In this document: positions 34,382 through 42,653 of the stretch, piece by piece
Layout of the letters: each line of letters begins with the position of its first letter
Numbering within the stretch: the first letter of the stretch is position 1
NCBI RefSeq assembly: GCF_001297705.1
Contig: NZ_LIRF01000004.1
Location: forward strand, 558,001 to 622,000
DNA length: 64,000 nt
Reading direction: 5' to 3'
DNA from: Chryseobacterium sp. ERMR1:04
Lineage (GTDB): Bacteria; Bacteroidota; Bacteroidia; Flavobacteriales; Weeksellaceae
Notes under the pieces: model-generated
What the model was told of the DNA's origin: nothing
The model's database searches: none
What the model saw: only the letters and a program-made list of their open reading frames with translations
Translations under genes and position numbers: made by a program

Positions 34382-36631
34382 ATGAAAAAACTCTCTATAA
34401 TTTCTCTTGGTATTTTAGCATCCCTACAACTCGTACATGCTCAAACTATTTCTTCAAAAAAATGGACAGATTTATTCTCCTATAACAACGTTATAGCCAT
34501 GAAAGAAGATAACGGAAAAATAGTTGCAGCCGCAGAAAACGGACTTTTCTACTATACAATTTCCACAGGAGAAATTACCAAGCTGTCTAAAGCAAACGGC
34601 TTGCATGAGGTGAAAATAACAGCTTTCGATTATAATCCGCAAACTAAAATAGGACTTATAGGGTATCAAAACGGATCTTTAGATGTGGTAACACCCAATG
34701 GAGTGACCTACGTGGTAGATATTCCTATTGCTACAGGTTATAATGGAAGTAAAAAAATCAATCATATTTCTATTACAGGAGATCAGGCAGTGGTTTCTGT
34801 AGGATATGGAGTTTCTATTTTCGATTTAAAGAAAAAAGAATTTAAAGATTCTGCATTCTTTTTGAATGGTGGAGTTTATCAAGCGAGTAATGAAGCAGTG
34901 ATATTTGGGAACAAAGTATATTCTGTAACCAATACAGGATTAAAAACCCATGAACTGAATACGACTTTCCCTGTATTTACAACTTGGGCAACAGAAATGC
35001 CAGGGAATTTCACTCATATAGATTCAGAATCCGTACTTACATTTTCATCACCTACTACTTCTTACATTTATAACAATGGTGTATCTACGCCTATTGGACA
35101 GACCTTTACAAACGTTCATGATGTAGTTGTAAACTCAAATAACATCATTGTAACAGATCAGGCGAGAGTATATACTTTTAATACAAGTGGAACTGCGGGT
35201 AGTGCTTCAAGCTTTGGTGAAGAATGTAATACCGCCACGACCGTTGGCGGAAAAGTATATGGAGGGACAATATTATCTGGCATAAAAAATGATGCAAATA
35301 ATACTTTTAAACCTGATGGTCCTTATAAAAATACATCGTATAAAATTTCACTTTTAAATGATCAGGTATGGGTTTCTACAGGAGGTAAAGAAGCATATAA
35401 CGATCCACCACCAGGTAGGAATATTGGGTATTATCATTTTGATGGTAGCAAATGGATCTATCCAGATTATTTCATTAATAATCCTATTACTTTCAATATT
35501 CTGGACGTTGCCCCGAATCCATCAAATCCTAGTGAAGTATATTTCACAAACCTTATCTATAATCAAGGTCAAAAAGGTATTTATAAAATGGAGAATGATG
35601 TTTTTAAAAAAGTATATAAAAATAATGATCCCAGTGATCCTTTAGAAAATCGTATTACAGGACTTACCTTTGATAAAGACAATCAATTATTTGTAGCTGT
35701 AACAGCAATAAAGACAGGTTCTGCAAACACTGGATATTATTTTTACAATAAATCATCTGATGATTTCACTCTTGTTCCAATAATTAATGCTGGAGGCTCA
35801 CAAAAACCATTTACAAAAGACGGTATTATCTATATTCCTTCACCTTTTTTTGATCCAGGAGGATTAATTATGAAGGAGTATGGTAATAACCCCACCTCTA
35901 CATCTACCCCACTAAAATTTATCAACAAAAGTAATAATCTACCCAATGGTGGTACAGTCTCCGCTACAATAGATAAGGACGACAATGTCTGGATTGGTAC
36001 CAGAACTGGATTAAGAATTCTTTCTAACCCAAAATCTGCGATCACTGAAACTTCTCCGCAGACTGAAGCTATTGTAATAGAACAAAATGGCATTGCAGAA
36101 GAGCTATTTAGAGATAATACTATTTTACAAATTGAAGTAGATGGCGGAAATCACAAATGGGTTTCTGTAGACGGCGGTGGTATATATTATCTATCATCTA
36201 ATGGTGAACAGGTAATAAAACGTTTTACAAAAGAAAATTCTCCACTACCCACAAATAGTGTTACAGATATTAAAGTTGATAACAAAACCGGAAAGGTTTA
36301 CTTCGTTACTCTTGACGGAATTGTTACTTACCAAAGTGATGTAGCAGATGTTACCTCAAATTTCGGTAACGTATTGGTATATCCAAATCCTGTGGTCTAT
36401 TCAAACTTTAAAGGAAAAGTTACGATAAAAGGGTTAGCAGAAAAAACAAATATAAGAATTGCAGATGTTGCAGGAAATGTAGTGCATTCAGCTGTTGCCA
36501 GAGGTGGGTATTATGAATGGGATCTTAACAATATGAAAGGAGCTAGAGTCGCTTCTGGGATTTATTTTGTACTCATGACCAACGAAGATGGTTCTGATAA
36601 AGCTACTGCAAAAATAGCCGTCGTTAATTAA
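34382..36631 (+). CDS. porZ: PorZ-like beta-propeller protein with T9SS type A sorting domain
   Basis: The 749-residue protein has a signal peptide (1-20), a two-component-regulator-type propeller region with an early blade (VIAMKEDNGKIVAAAENGLF) and repeated D-x-N-x-W-I-G-T/W-V-S-V-D-G-G blades, and a C-terminal type A sorting domain (VLVYPNPV near 670, ending TAKIAVVN). In Porphyromonas, PorZ belongs to the T9SS attachment complex that anchors cargo to A-LPS. The size, architecture and position directly before recO, an order I recall from other Flavobacteriia, support PorZ over an ordinary cargo protein. It starts one base after the phosphatase gene and overlaps recO by one base. Confidence 0.78.
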   Translation: MKKLSIISLGILASLQLVHAQTISSKKWTDLFSYNNVIAMKEDNGKIVAAAENGLFYYTISTGEITKLSKANGLHEVKITAFDYNPQTKIGLIGYQNGSLDVVTPNGVTYVVDIPIATGYNGSKKINHISITGDQAVVSVGYGVSIFDLKKKEFKDSAFFLNGGVYQASNEAVIFGNKVYSVTNTGLKTHELNTTFPVFTTWATEMPGNFTHIDSESVLTFSSPTTSYIYNNGVSTPIGQTFTNVHDVVVNSNNIIVTDQARVYTFNTSGTAGSASSFGEECNTATTVGGKVYGGTILSGIKNDANNTFKPDGPYKNTSYKISLLNDQVWVSTGGKEAYNDPPPGRNIGYYHFDGSKWIYPDYFINNPITFNILDVAPNPSNPSEVYFTNLIYNQGQKGIYKMENDVFKKVYKNNDPSDPLENRITGLTFDKDNQLFVAVTAIKTGSANTGYYFYNKSSDDFTLVPIINAGGSQKPFTKDGIIYIPSPFFDPGGLIMKEYGNNPTSTSTPLKFINKSNNLPNGGTVSATIDKDDNVWIGTRTGLRILSNPKSAITETSPQTEAIVIEQNGIAEELFRDNTILQIEVDGGNHKWVSVDGGGIYYLSSNGEQVIKRFTKENSPLPTNSVTDIKVDNKTGKVYFVTLDGIVTYQSDVADVTSNFGNVLVYPNPVVYSNFKGKVTIKGLAEKTNIRIADVAGNVVHSAVARGGYYEWDLNNMKGARVASGIYFVLMTNEDGSDKATAKIAVVN

Positions 36632-37317
36632 TGAATTCTCAAAACGGATTTCTACTTTCATTTATAAAATATGGCGAAAATGATGCTGTTTTGCATTGTT
36701 TTACCGAAGATGAAGGCTTTCAGACCTATTTCTTAAAAGGTGTTTATACCAAAAGAAATAAAAAGAAAGCTTTGCTTCTGCCTTTACACCAGCTTAACTT
36801 TTCTGTTAATATAGCCAGAGGCAATGGCATTCAGTCGGTCTCTAAGTTTGAACTGATTAAGAACAATGATATCTACACTGATATTAAAGCCAATACCGTT
36901 ATATTTTTCATTTCAGATTTTCTCAATCAGGTGTTAAGAAATGAAAATAAAAATCCTGCTATTTTCTTCTGTATTGACGAATTTATGGATGAATTAACGC
37001 AACGGAATTATCAGTCTCATTTGATATTTCTAATTAAAATTCTAAAGATTCAAGGGGTTGCCCCTCTAATCGATGAAGGAAAATATTTAGATCCCGAAAC
37101 AGGAACGTTCTCTTTTACATCAAGCCATCAGCTTTTTACAGAGGATGTTTCATTGATATGGAAAAGCATTATTTCATCAGAAAATCCGTATCAGATAAAA
37201 ATTCCTCAATTCATTAGAAAAAGTTTCTTAGACAGTCTTTTAGTCTATTATCATTATCATATTACAGATTTTAAAACACCCACTTCCTTAGAAGTTATTC
37301 AACAGATATTTGAATAA
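36631..37317 (+). CDS. recO: DNA repair protein RecO
   Basis: RecO loads RecA with RecF/RecR at gaps. The 228-residue protein has the N-terminal OB fold (FLLSFIKYGENDAVLHCFTE, YFLKGVYTKRNKKKALLLPL) and the helical C-terminal domain with FLLKILK-like LIFLIKILKIQGVAPLID, the usual block before the zinc site. The cysteines of the zinc finger are replaced (YLDPETGTFSF), as in many Bacteroidota RecO proteins. The start overlaps the PorZ-like stop by one base (TAATG). Confidence 0.9.
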   Translation: MNSQNGFLLSFIKYGENDAVLHCFTEDEGFQTYFLKGVYTKRNKKKALLLPLHQLNFSVNIARGNGIQSVSKFELIKNNDIYTDIKANTVIFFISDFLNQVLRNENKNPAIFFCIDEFMDELTQRNYQSHLIFLIKILKIQGVAPLIDEGKYLDPETGTFSFTSSHQLFTEDVSLIWKSIISSENPYQIKIPQFIRKSFLDSLLVYYHYHITDFKTPTSLEVIQQIFE

Positions 37318-37344
37318 AAACAAACGATTTTCTATATTCATCTA

Positions 37345-37428
37345 GTTTGTCATCCGTAGGAATCTAAACTCATTTTGTAGAAATTAAACTGTGAAAATCA
37401 TTGTTGAGATTCCTACGGAATGACAAAG
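37345..37428. repeat. palindromic repeat element, copy 1
   Basis: Arms GTTTGTCATCCGTAGGAATC (37345-37364) and GATTCCTACGGAATGACAAA (37408-37427) form a long imperfect hairpin of 84 bases. A related copy lies at 40231-40300. One T is missing from the left arm compared with copy 2. The two copies bracket the glucosidase gene. Confidence 0.75.
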
Positions 37429-37486
37429 ATTGTGTTAAATTTTATAGCTTATTATTTACTATACATCTCTTTGTTACATCCTTTTA

Positions 37487-40141
37487 TCATTTCGCTTCCT
37501 CGGGCATTTCCGTTTCAGATTCTGCGATTTCTTTTTTGGTAAATCTTGGTTGAAGGATTTTTGCAATTAAGCCCGTCCAGCCTGTTTGATGGGAAGCTCC
37601 TACTCCACGGCCATTATCACCATGAAAATATTCATAAAATAAAATATAATCTTTAAAATCGGGATCGGTTTGAAACCTTGGATATTGTCCGTTAGCTGGG
37701 CGATTTCCATTTTCATCTTTTAAAAATATCTTGGATAGCCTTTTGCTTAAAGCATCTGCAATCTGATCCAAATTCGAATAATTTCCACTTCCTGTAGGAT
37801 ATTCAACCATAAAATCCGGACTGTAGTAAAAGAAAAACCGTTGAAGACTTTCAATAATTAAAAAATTAATCGGAAACCAAATCGGGCCGCGCCAATTGCT
37901 GTTTCCACCAAAAAGTCCGCTATCACTTTCTGCGGGAGTATATTTTACAGAATAATCTATTCCGTTTAAATTCAATTCGTATGGATTTTTTTCATATTCT
38001 TTCGACAGCGCACGAACTCCATACTCACTTAAAAACTGATTAGGATCTAGCATTCTGCTCAACAGTCTTTTCAAACGATGACCTCTCAAAAGTGAAAGTA
38101 AATGTTTAGAATCCTGTCCCTTAACTTCCCAACGGGAAACCAAAGATGCCAATTCAGGTTTATTTTCAAGAACCCATTTCATTCTTTTCTTGAAATTGGG
38201 CAGATTTTCAATCATCTCATCATCAATCACCTCAACGGCAAACATCGGTATCAAACCAACAATCGTTCTCATTCGAAGATACATATGATTTCCGTCACTG
38301 GAAGAAATCGCATCGTAGAAAAACTCATCCTGCTCATCCCAAAGGCTAAAACATTCATCTCCCATATTGTCAAGAGAATTGGCAATAGAAAGGAAATGTT
38401 CAAAAAACTTCATCGCCATTTCCTCATATACATTGTTGTATTGAGCCAATTCCAACGCTATTCTCATCATATTTAGAGCAAACATGGCCATCCAGCTTGT
38501 TCCGTCAGACTGTTCAAGCTGTTCACCGTTTGGAAGTGCCGTGTTGCGATCAAAAACGCCAATATTATCAAGTCCTAAAAAGCCACCTTCGAAAATATTA
38601 TTTCCATTGTGGTCCTTCTTATTTACCCACCAAGTGAAATTCATCAACAATTTTTGAAAAGCACTTTCCAGAAATTCCAGATCGGGTTTATTCTTAAAAT
38701 ATTCATCAATTTTAAAAACTCTGAAAACCGCCCATGCATGAACCGGAGGATTCACATCACTGAAATTCCATTCATACGCCGGAAGTTGTCCGTTTGGATG
38801 CATATACCATTCAAAAAGGAACAGCTTTAACTGTTGCTTAGCAAAATCAGGATCAATCAACGAAAAACTGATGGTGTGAAATGCGAGATCCCAAGTGGCA
38901 TACCAAGGATATTCCCATTTATCGGGCATGGAAATAATATGCTCATTATTGAGATGCTGCCATTCATAATTTCTGATTTTCGCGCGTGATTTTGGCGGTT
39001 TCATTTCTGCGGGATCTCCTTTTAACCACTTTTCAACATTATAATGGTAAAACATTTTATTCCAAAGCATTCCTGCAAAAGCCTGTCTTTGGACTAACTT
39101 TTCATCCTCAGTTTTTATTCCTTCCTGAATATCCGCATAAAATTCGTCGGTTTCTTTTTTCCTTAAAGTAAAAACCTCATCAAAATCCTCAAAAGGCTGT
39201 TTTAACGCTTTATCTGAAAGTCTAAATTCAAAAATTTTGGTTTCTTTCGCCTTGAAATTTTCATCAATCAAAAAAGAAGCTTTGGTTCCAATATCTTTTG
39301 GATTGATTGCTTCTGAATTTCCATTGACTACAAAATCATTGATGCCATCTTTACAATATTCTGAATTATTGGGAGACTGATAAAGCTTTTCATTATTGGT
39401 TTCATTATCACAAAACAAAGTTTTTAATGACTGCTTTGCATACATGTTTTTAATTTCCAAGTCTTTATGATCAATTGTAATAGAAGTTGATTCCTCGGAA
39501 CTTAGTTGAGGTTTATAATCATCATATCCCCAATTCCATGTATTTCTGAACCAAATCGTAGGAAGAATAAGTAAAGGAAATTCTTTTTCAGCCTTATTAA
39601 CAACCGTAAGCCTAACTAAAATATCATTCTCGCTTTCTTTAGCGTATTCTATGAAAATATCGAAGTATTCGTTTTGGTCAAAAATTCCGGTGTCAATTAA
39701 TTCGTATTCCGTTTCTTCTTTGCTTCTTGCTGCATTTGTTTGTAACAAATCTTCGTAGGGAAAAGCATTCTGAGGATATTTATACAACATCTTCATATAA
39801 GAATGGGTGGGCGTAGCATCCAGATAATAAAAATATTCTTTCACATCTTCTCCGTGATTTCCTTCGCCATTTGTTAGGCCAAAGAAACGTTCCTTTACCA
39901 TTTTATCTTTCTTATTCCAAAATCCTACGGAAAAAACGAGCTTCTGCATATCGTCACAGATTCCACAAATCCCTTCTTCCCCCCATCGGTACGCTTTTGC
40001 TTCGGCGGTATTATGAGTTGTGTAATTCCATGCGTCGCCATCTGCGCTGTAATCTTCACGAACCAATCCCCATTCTCTGTTGCTTACATAAGAACCCCAT
40101 TTTTTCCATGAAATGCCTGATAGTCTTTCTTTTTCCTTCAT
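37487..40141 (-). CDS. GH63/MGH1-like glucosidase
   Basis: The protein of about 884 residues starts, in my reading, at MKEKERLSGIS (40139-40141). The frame is open to 40219 but that leader (MYDKGLYIQTYKVFS) runs into the neighbouring repeat and is unlikely. It belongs to the (alpha/alpha)6-barrel MGH1/GH63-type hydrolases: WGSYVSNREWGLVREDYSAD near the start, WHHLNNEHI-like QHLNNEHIISMPDKWEYPWY, TWDLAFH, GGFLGLDNIGVFDR and GGNSNWRGPIWFP. GH63 enzymes act on alpha-glucosyl or mannosylglycerate-type substrates. No signal peptide, so probably cytoplasmic. It is transcribed after the SDR gene. Confidence 0.85.
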   Translation of the reverse strand: MKEKERLSGISWKKWGSYVSNREWGLVREDYSADGDAWNYTTHNTAEAKAYRWGEEGICGICDDMQKLVFSVGFWNKKDKMVKERFFGLTNGEGNHGEDVKEYFYYLDATPTHSYMKMLYKYPQNAFPYEDLLQTNAARSKEETEYELIDTGIFDQNEYFDIFIEYAKESENDILVRLTVVNKAEKEFPLLILPTIWFRNTWNWGYDDYKPQLSSEESTSITIDHKDLEIKNMYAKQSLKTLFCDNETNNEKLYQSPNNSEYCKDGINDFVVNGNSEAINPKDIGTKASFLIDENFKAKETKIFEFRLSDKALKQPFEDFDEVFTLRKKETDEFYADIQEGIKTEDEKLVQRQAFAGMLWNKMFYHYNVEKWLKGDPAEMKPPKSRAKIRNYEWQHLNNEHIISMPDKWEYPWYATWDLAFHTISFSLIDPDFAKQQLKLFLFEWYMHPNGQLPAYEWNFSDVNPPVHAWAVFRVFKIDEYFKNKPDLEFLESAFQKLLMNFTWWVNKKDHNGNNIFEGGFLGLDNIGVFDRNTALPNGEQLEQSDGTSWMAMFALNMMRIALELAQYNNVYEEMAMKFFEHFLSIANSLDNMGDECFSLWDEQDEFFYDAISSSDGNHMYLRMRTIVGLIPMFAVEVIDDEMIENLPNFKKRMKWVLENKPELASLVSRWEVKGQDSKHLLSLLRGHRLKRLLSRMLDPNQFLSEYGVRALSKEYEKNPYELNLNGIDYSVKYTPAESDSGLFGGNSNWRGPIWFPINFLIIESLQRFFFYYSPDFMVEYPTGSGNYSNLDQIADALSKRLSKIFLKDENGNRPANGQYPRFQTDPDFKDYILFYEYFHGDNGRGVGASHQTGWTGLIAKILQPRFTKKEIAESETEMPEEAK

Positions 40142-40230
40142 AATTTTATAAATATCTAAAAACTGATAATTGAGAGAAAAAACCTTATAGGTTTGAATGT
40201 ATAAACCTTTGTCATACACTTTTCTACAGA

Positions 40231-40300
40231 GTTTGTCATTCCGTAGGAATCTCAGCTGAGCTTTTAATTACTATGTTTAGATTCCTCCGGAATGACAAAC
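40231..40300. repeat. palindromic repeat element, copy 2
   Basis: Arms GTTTGTCATTCCGTAGGAAT (40231-40250) and ATTCCTCCGGAATGACAAAC (40281-40300) with a 30-base middle. It shares both arms with the element at 37345-37428, so this is a dispersed repeat rather than a chance hairpin. Confidence 0.8.
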
Positions 40301-40382
40301 TGGATCATGATTTTTTAATTGGCAAACGCAGTTGATTCACCATTGACATTCAAGCGACGATTGTTTCTACTTTAGCTACCAT

Positions 40383-40480
40383 GCGCCCCGGATTGAACGG
40401 CCTGTCTGAGCTCTTTTTGTAAGCTTCGGAAAATGCGAGGGCACAAAAAAGCGAGTAGTGAAAGCCGGAAATGTGCGCCC
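40383..40480. repeat. GC-rich structured intergenic element
   Basis: About 98 bases much richer in G+C than the surroundings begin GCGCCCCGGATTGAACGG and end with GCGCCC. Inside, CTCTTTTTGT (40411-40420) can pair with ACAAAAA...GAG (40443-40455), and GGC/GCC pairs bracket it. From memory, closely similar stretches (with GCGAGTAGTGAAAGCC) occur between genes in many Flavobacteriia. It lies just after the SDR stop codon. Repeat or RNA element; function unknown. Confidence 0.55.
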
Positions 40481-40485
40481 AAAAA

Positions 40486-41295
40486 TTATCCTCCTGTAGA
40501 AAAACTTTCAAAAGTGGTCATTCCACCGTCTACAAAAACGCTGGTTCCTGTGATATAATCTGCAAGGTCACTCGCTAAAAAAGCAGCCAAATTTCCGATA
40601 TCCTGTGGTTGGCCGATTCTGTTGTATGGAATTAAATTAAGTAAAGAATCTAAGGCTTCCGGAGTGCTCCATGCATCTTTATTGATCGGAGTTTGAATAG
40701 CTCCCGGACAAATAGAATTAACACGGATTTTATTGGCCCCGTATTCCTGAGCTAGCGTCTGCATCAACATTCTGATCGCCCCTTTGCTCGAAGCATAATT
40801 GGCATGCCCAGCCCAAGGAATAATCTCATGAACCGAACTGATATGAATGATTTTTCCACAAGCGATAGAACGTGTAGGATCAATTCCGCGGCGAAGAAAT
40901 TCTTTGATCGCTTCTCTTGCGCAAAGAAACTGACCTGTTAAGTTGACCCCAATTACAGCATTCCACTGATCAAGCGTCATTTCTGTGAATTTTGAATCTT
41001 TCTGAATTCCAGCATTGTTCACTAAAATATCAACCGTTCCGAATTCTGAAACTACATCCTGAAACATTTTTACCACCTGATCTTCCTTAGAAACATCACA
41101 TTGATAGGTAATTCCTTTTCCTCCTGCATCGGTAATTTCTTGTAAAACGGCTTTGGCCTCGTCCGCAGATCTTTCTGAAGAGTGATTGACAATGATGGTG
41201 GCTCCTGCTGAAGCCAATGATTTTGCTATTCCTGTTCCTATTCCGCTTGAAGCTCCGGTAACGACTGCTACCTGATTACGAAGTGATATTTCCAT
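40486..41295 (-). CDS. SDR family oxidoreductase, glucose 1-dehydrogenase-like
   Basis: The 269-residue protein is a classical short-chain dehydrogenase: TGASSGIGTG cofactor loop (about 14-23), the NNAG motif at VDILVNNAGIQ, catalytic Ser in HISSVHE, and Tyr-x3-Lys in YASSKGA, ending in GTSVFVDGGM. The sequence is closest to glucose 1-dehydrogenase-type members, which oxidise D-glucose with NAD(P)+. It lies upstream of the GH63-like glucosidase on the same strand, so release and oxidation of glucose could be coupled (inference). A TAACTTTG -7 match lies on its strand at 41317-41324. Confidence 0.88.
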   Translation of the reverse strand: MEISLRNQVAVVTGASSGIGTGIAKSLASAGATIIVNHSSERSADEAKAVLQEITDAGGKGITYQCDVSKEDQVVKMFQDVVSEFGTVDILVNNAGIQKDSKFTEMTLDQWNAVIGVNLTGQFLCAREAIKEFLRRGIDPTRSIACGKIIHISSVHEIIPWAGHANYASSKGAIRMLMQTLAQEYGANKIRVNSICPGAIQTPINKDAWSTPEALDSLLNLIPYNRIGQPQDIGNLAAFLASDLADYITGTSVFVDGGMTTFESFSTGG

Positions 41296-41316
41296 GTTTT
41301 ATTATTTGATGTTACT

Positions 41317-41324
41317 CAAAGTTA
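41317..41324 (-). promoter_or_regulatory. candidate -7 box for the SDR gene
   Basis: The minus strand reads TAACTTTG (exact TAnnTTTG), about 22 bases before the start codon, with a TTG 11 bases further upstream. Confidence 0.4.
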
Positions 41325-41368
41325 ATGGAAAGAATCAAGACCACTGAATATTTAAATTTAAAGTTTTC

Positions 41369-41842
41369 TTAAATTTTTTTGTACATCAAACGCTGCGGGC
41401 CACTCCTCCCCATTCTTGTTTTGCCATCGAATTGATATCCTACTTTGATATAAAGGTCGTACGCAGAAGTATTGTTTTCGTTCACGGCTAATACAATTTC
41501 GTCGCAGTTTTTGAAGTTCTCTCTTACAAAATCATCAATTTGAATCATTGAAGCTTTTCCTATTCCTTTACCTTGTAATTTTGGATTGATTGATAAGGAT
41601 CTCAACAACGTGGAATTCGGATTATCGGTAAGGTCAAGTTTATCTTCTCCAAAATCTAATATAAAAAAACCTGCCGCTTTTTCATCCTCAAAAATGGTTA
41701 TGGGAAATTCTAAATTGGTGTTCCGTTCTTTTATTCTATTGAGCGCAAATTCTGCGGTAGATGTATATCTTAACTGGATCTCATCTAATGTATAACTGAC
41801 TTCAGAAAGATCTTCCCGCTTGAAAAAATGTAAATTGATCAT
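41369..41842 (-). CDS. GNAT family N-acetyltransferase
   Basis: This 157-residue protein has the GNAT core: RSLSINPKLQGKGIGKASMI (about 82-101, with the Q-x-x-G-x-G acetyl-CoA loop) and AVNENNTSAYDLYIKVGYQF (about 118-137). The substrate is unknown. It begins eight bases after the DUF1684 gene's stop on the same strand, so the two are probably co-transcribed. Confidence 0.88.
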   Translation of the reverse strand: MINLHFFKREDLSEVSYTLDEIQLRYTSTAEFALNRIKERNTNLEFPITIFEDEKAAGFFILDFGEDKLDLTDNPNSTLLRSLSINPKLQGKGIGKASMIQIDDFVRENFKNCDEIVLAVNENNTSAYDLYIKVGYQFDGKTRMGRSGPQRLMYKKI

Positions 41843-41850
41843 ATCTAATT

Positions 41851-42468
41851 TTAATGATGATAAATATCTTCATACATTACCCCAGCACGAATCTCCACCG
41901 GAAGCTTGTTTTCTTCAGGAACAATCGGACAGTTATAGTCATACGCATTATAAGCACAAAACGGCTGGTATGATTTATTAAAATCCAGAACAATGGTATT
42001 TCCTTTTGGAATCGTTAGGTCCATATATTTTCCACCACCATACGTTTCTTTTTCATTGGTCAGATCTCGGAAAGGCAGGAAAAGATAATCCTTGTATTTT
42101 TTTTGCTTTATTAAATCTAAACTTTGATATAAGGTTAAAGTATACGATTTCCCCTCTAGGGTAAAAGTTGCCTTCCCATATTCTTTATACGATTTTGTTT
42201 TCCCGGAAGAAGTTGGAAGATCAAACGGTTTTGCATCCTTTGTTTTGGTAAAATTGGCGGTTACTCTATATTTCAAATCAAATGGAAAGAAAGGATGCCC
42301 TTTAAAATTGGTAAAATTATCTCCACGTAAAGGCGTTTCCTTCGCATTAAGATATTCTGCATTCAGTTCTTCCTGAAATTTCTTGACTTCCATGACTTCC
42401 TTTGAAACCATCTTTTGAGAAAATACAAAGAAGGGTAACATCAGGAAGAGTATAATATATTTCTTCAT
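41851..42468 (-). CDS. DUF1684 domain secreted protein
   Basis: The 205-residue protein has a signal peptide (1-17, FFVFSQ) and the DUF1684 pattern: PLRGDNFTNFKGHPFFPFD, then a beta-rich body, YKDYLFLPFRDLTNEKETYGGG, LDFNKSYQPFCAYNAYDYNC and a closing P-E-E-N-K-L. The block from YGGG to CP is the most conserved part of the family, whose function is not established. Upstream of a GNAT gene on the same strand and divergent from the cholesterol oxidase. Confidence 0.9.
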   Translation of the reverse strand: MKKYIILFLMLPFFVFSQKMVSKEVMEVKKFQEELNAEYLNAKETPLRGDNFTNFKGHPFFPFDLKYRVTANFTKTKDAKPFDLPTSSGKTKSYKEYGKATFTLEGKSYTLTLYQSLDLIKQKKYKDYLFLPFRDLTNEKETYGGGKYMDLTIPKGNTIVLDFNKSYQPFCAYNAYDYNCPIVPEENKLPVEIRAGVMYEDIYHH

Positions 42469-42653
42469 TATCTTTTTTAAAGTTTAAAACTATGAATTTT
42501 CCTTTTTATAGAAGTTAAAATTAAACTAAAAAAATGGCAATTTAATTTTAACAAAAGTAAATATTCAACAAGAAATCGAATATTTATTAAATCTTTCTAA
42601 CAAATTAGGAAAACATTCTGATTTCCTAGCATGCTTTTTGGAAAACAAACAGC

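Larger units (their letters stand above)
40142..40485. other. 344-base spacer holding a palindromic repeat and a GC-rich structured element
   Basis: The gap between the SDR and glucosidase genes contains the palindrome at 40231-40300 and the element at 40383-40480, both listed separately. I see no gene in it. Confidence 0.6.

Noticed and set aside
38102..38476. A 124-codon open frame on the plus strand
   Set aside because: Antisense to the glucosidase gene, with His/Ile/Arg-rich composition typical of shadow frames.
40142..40219. 26-residue N-terminal extension of the glucosidase
   Set aside because: The extension is unlike the family and runs up to the palindromic repeat; ATG at 40141 is sufficient.
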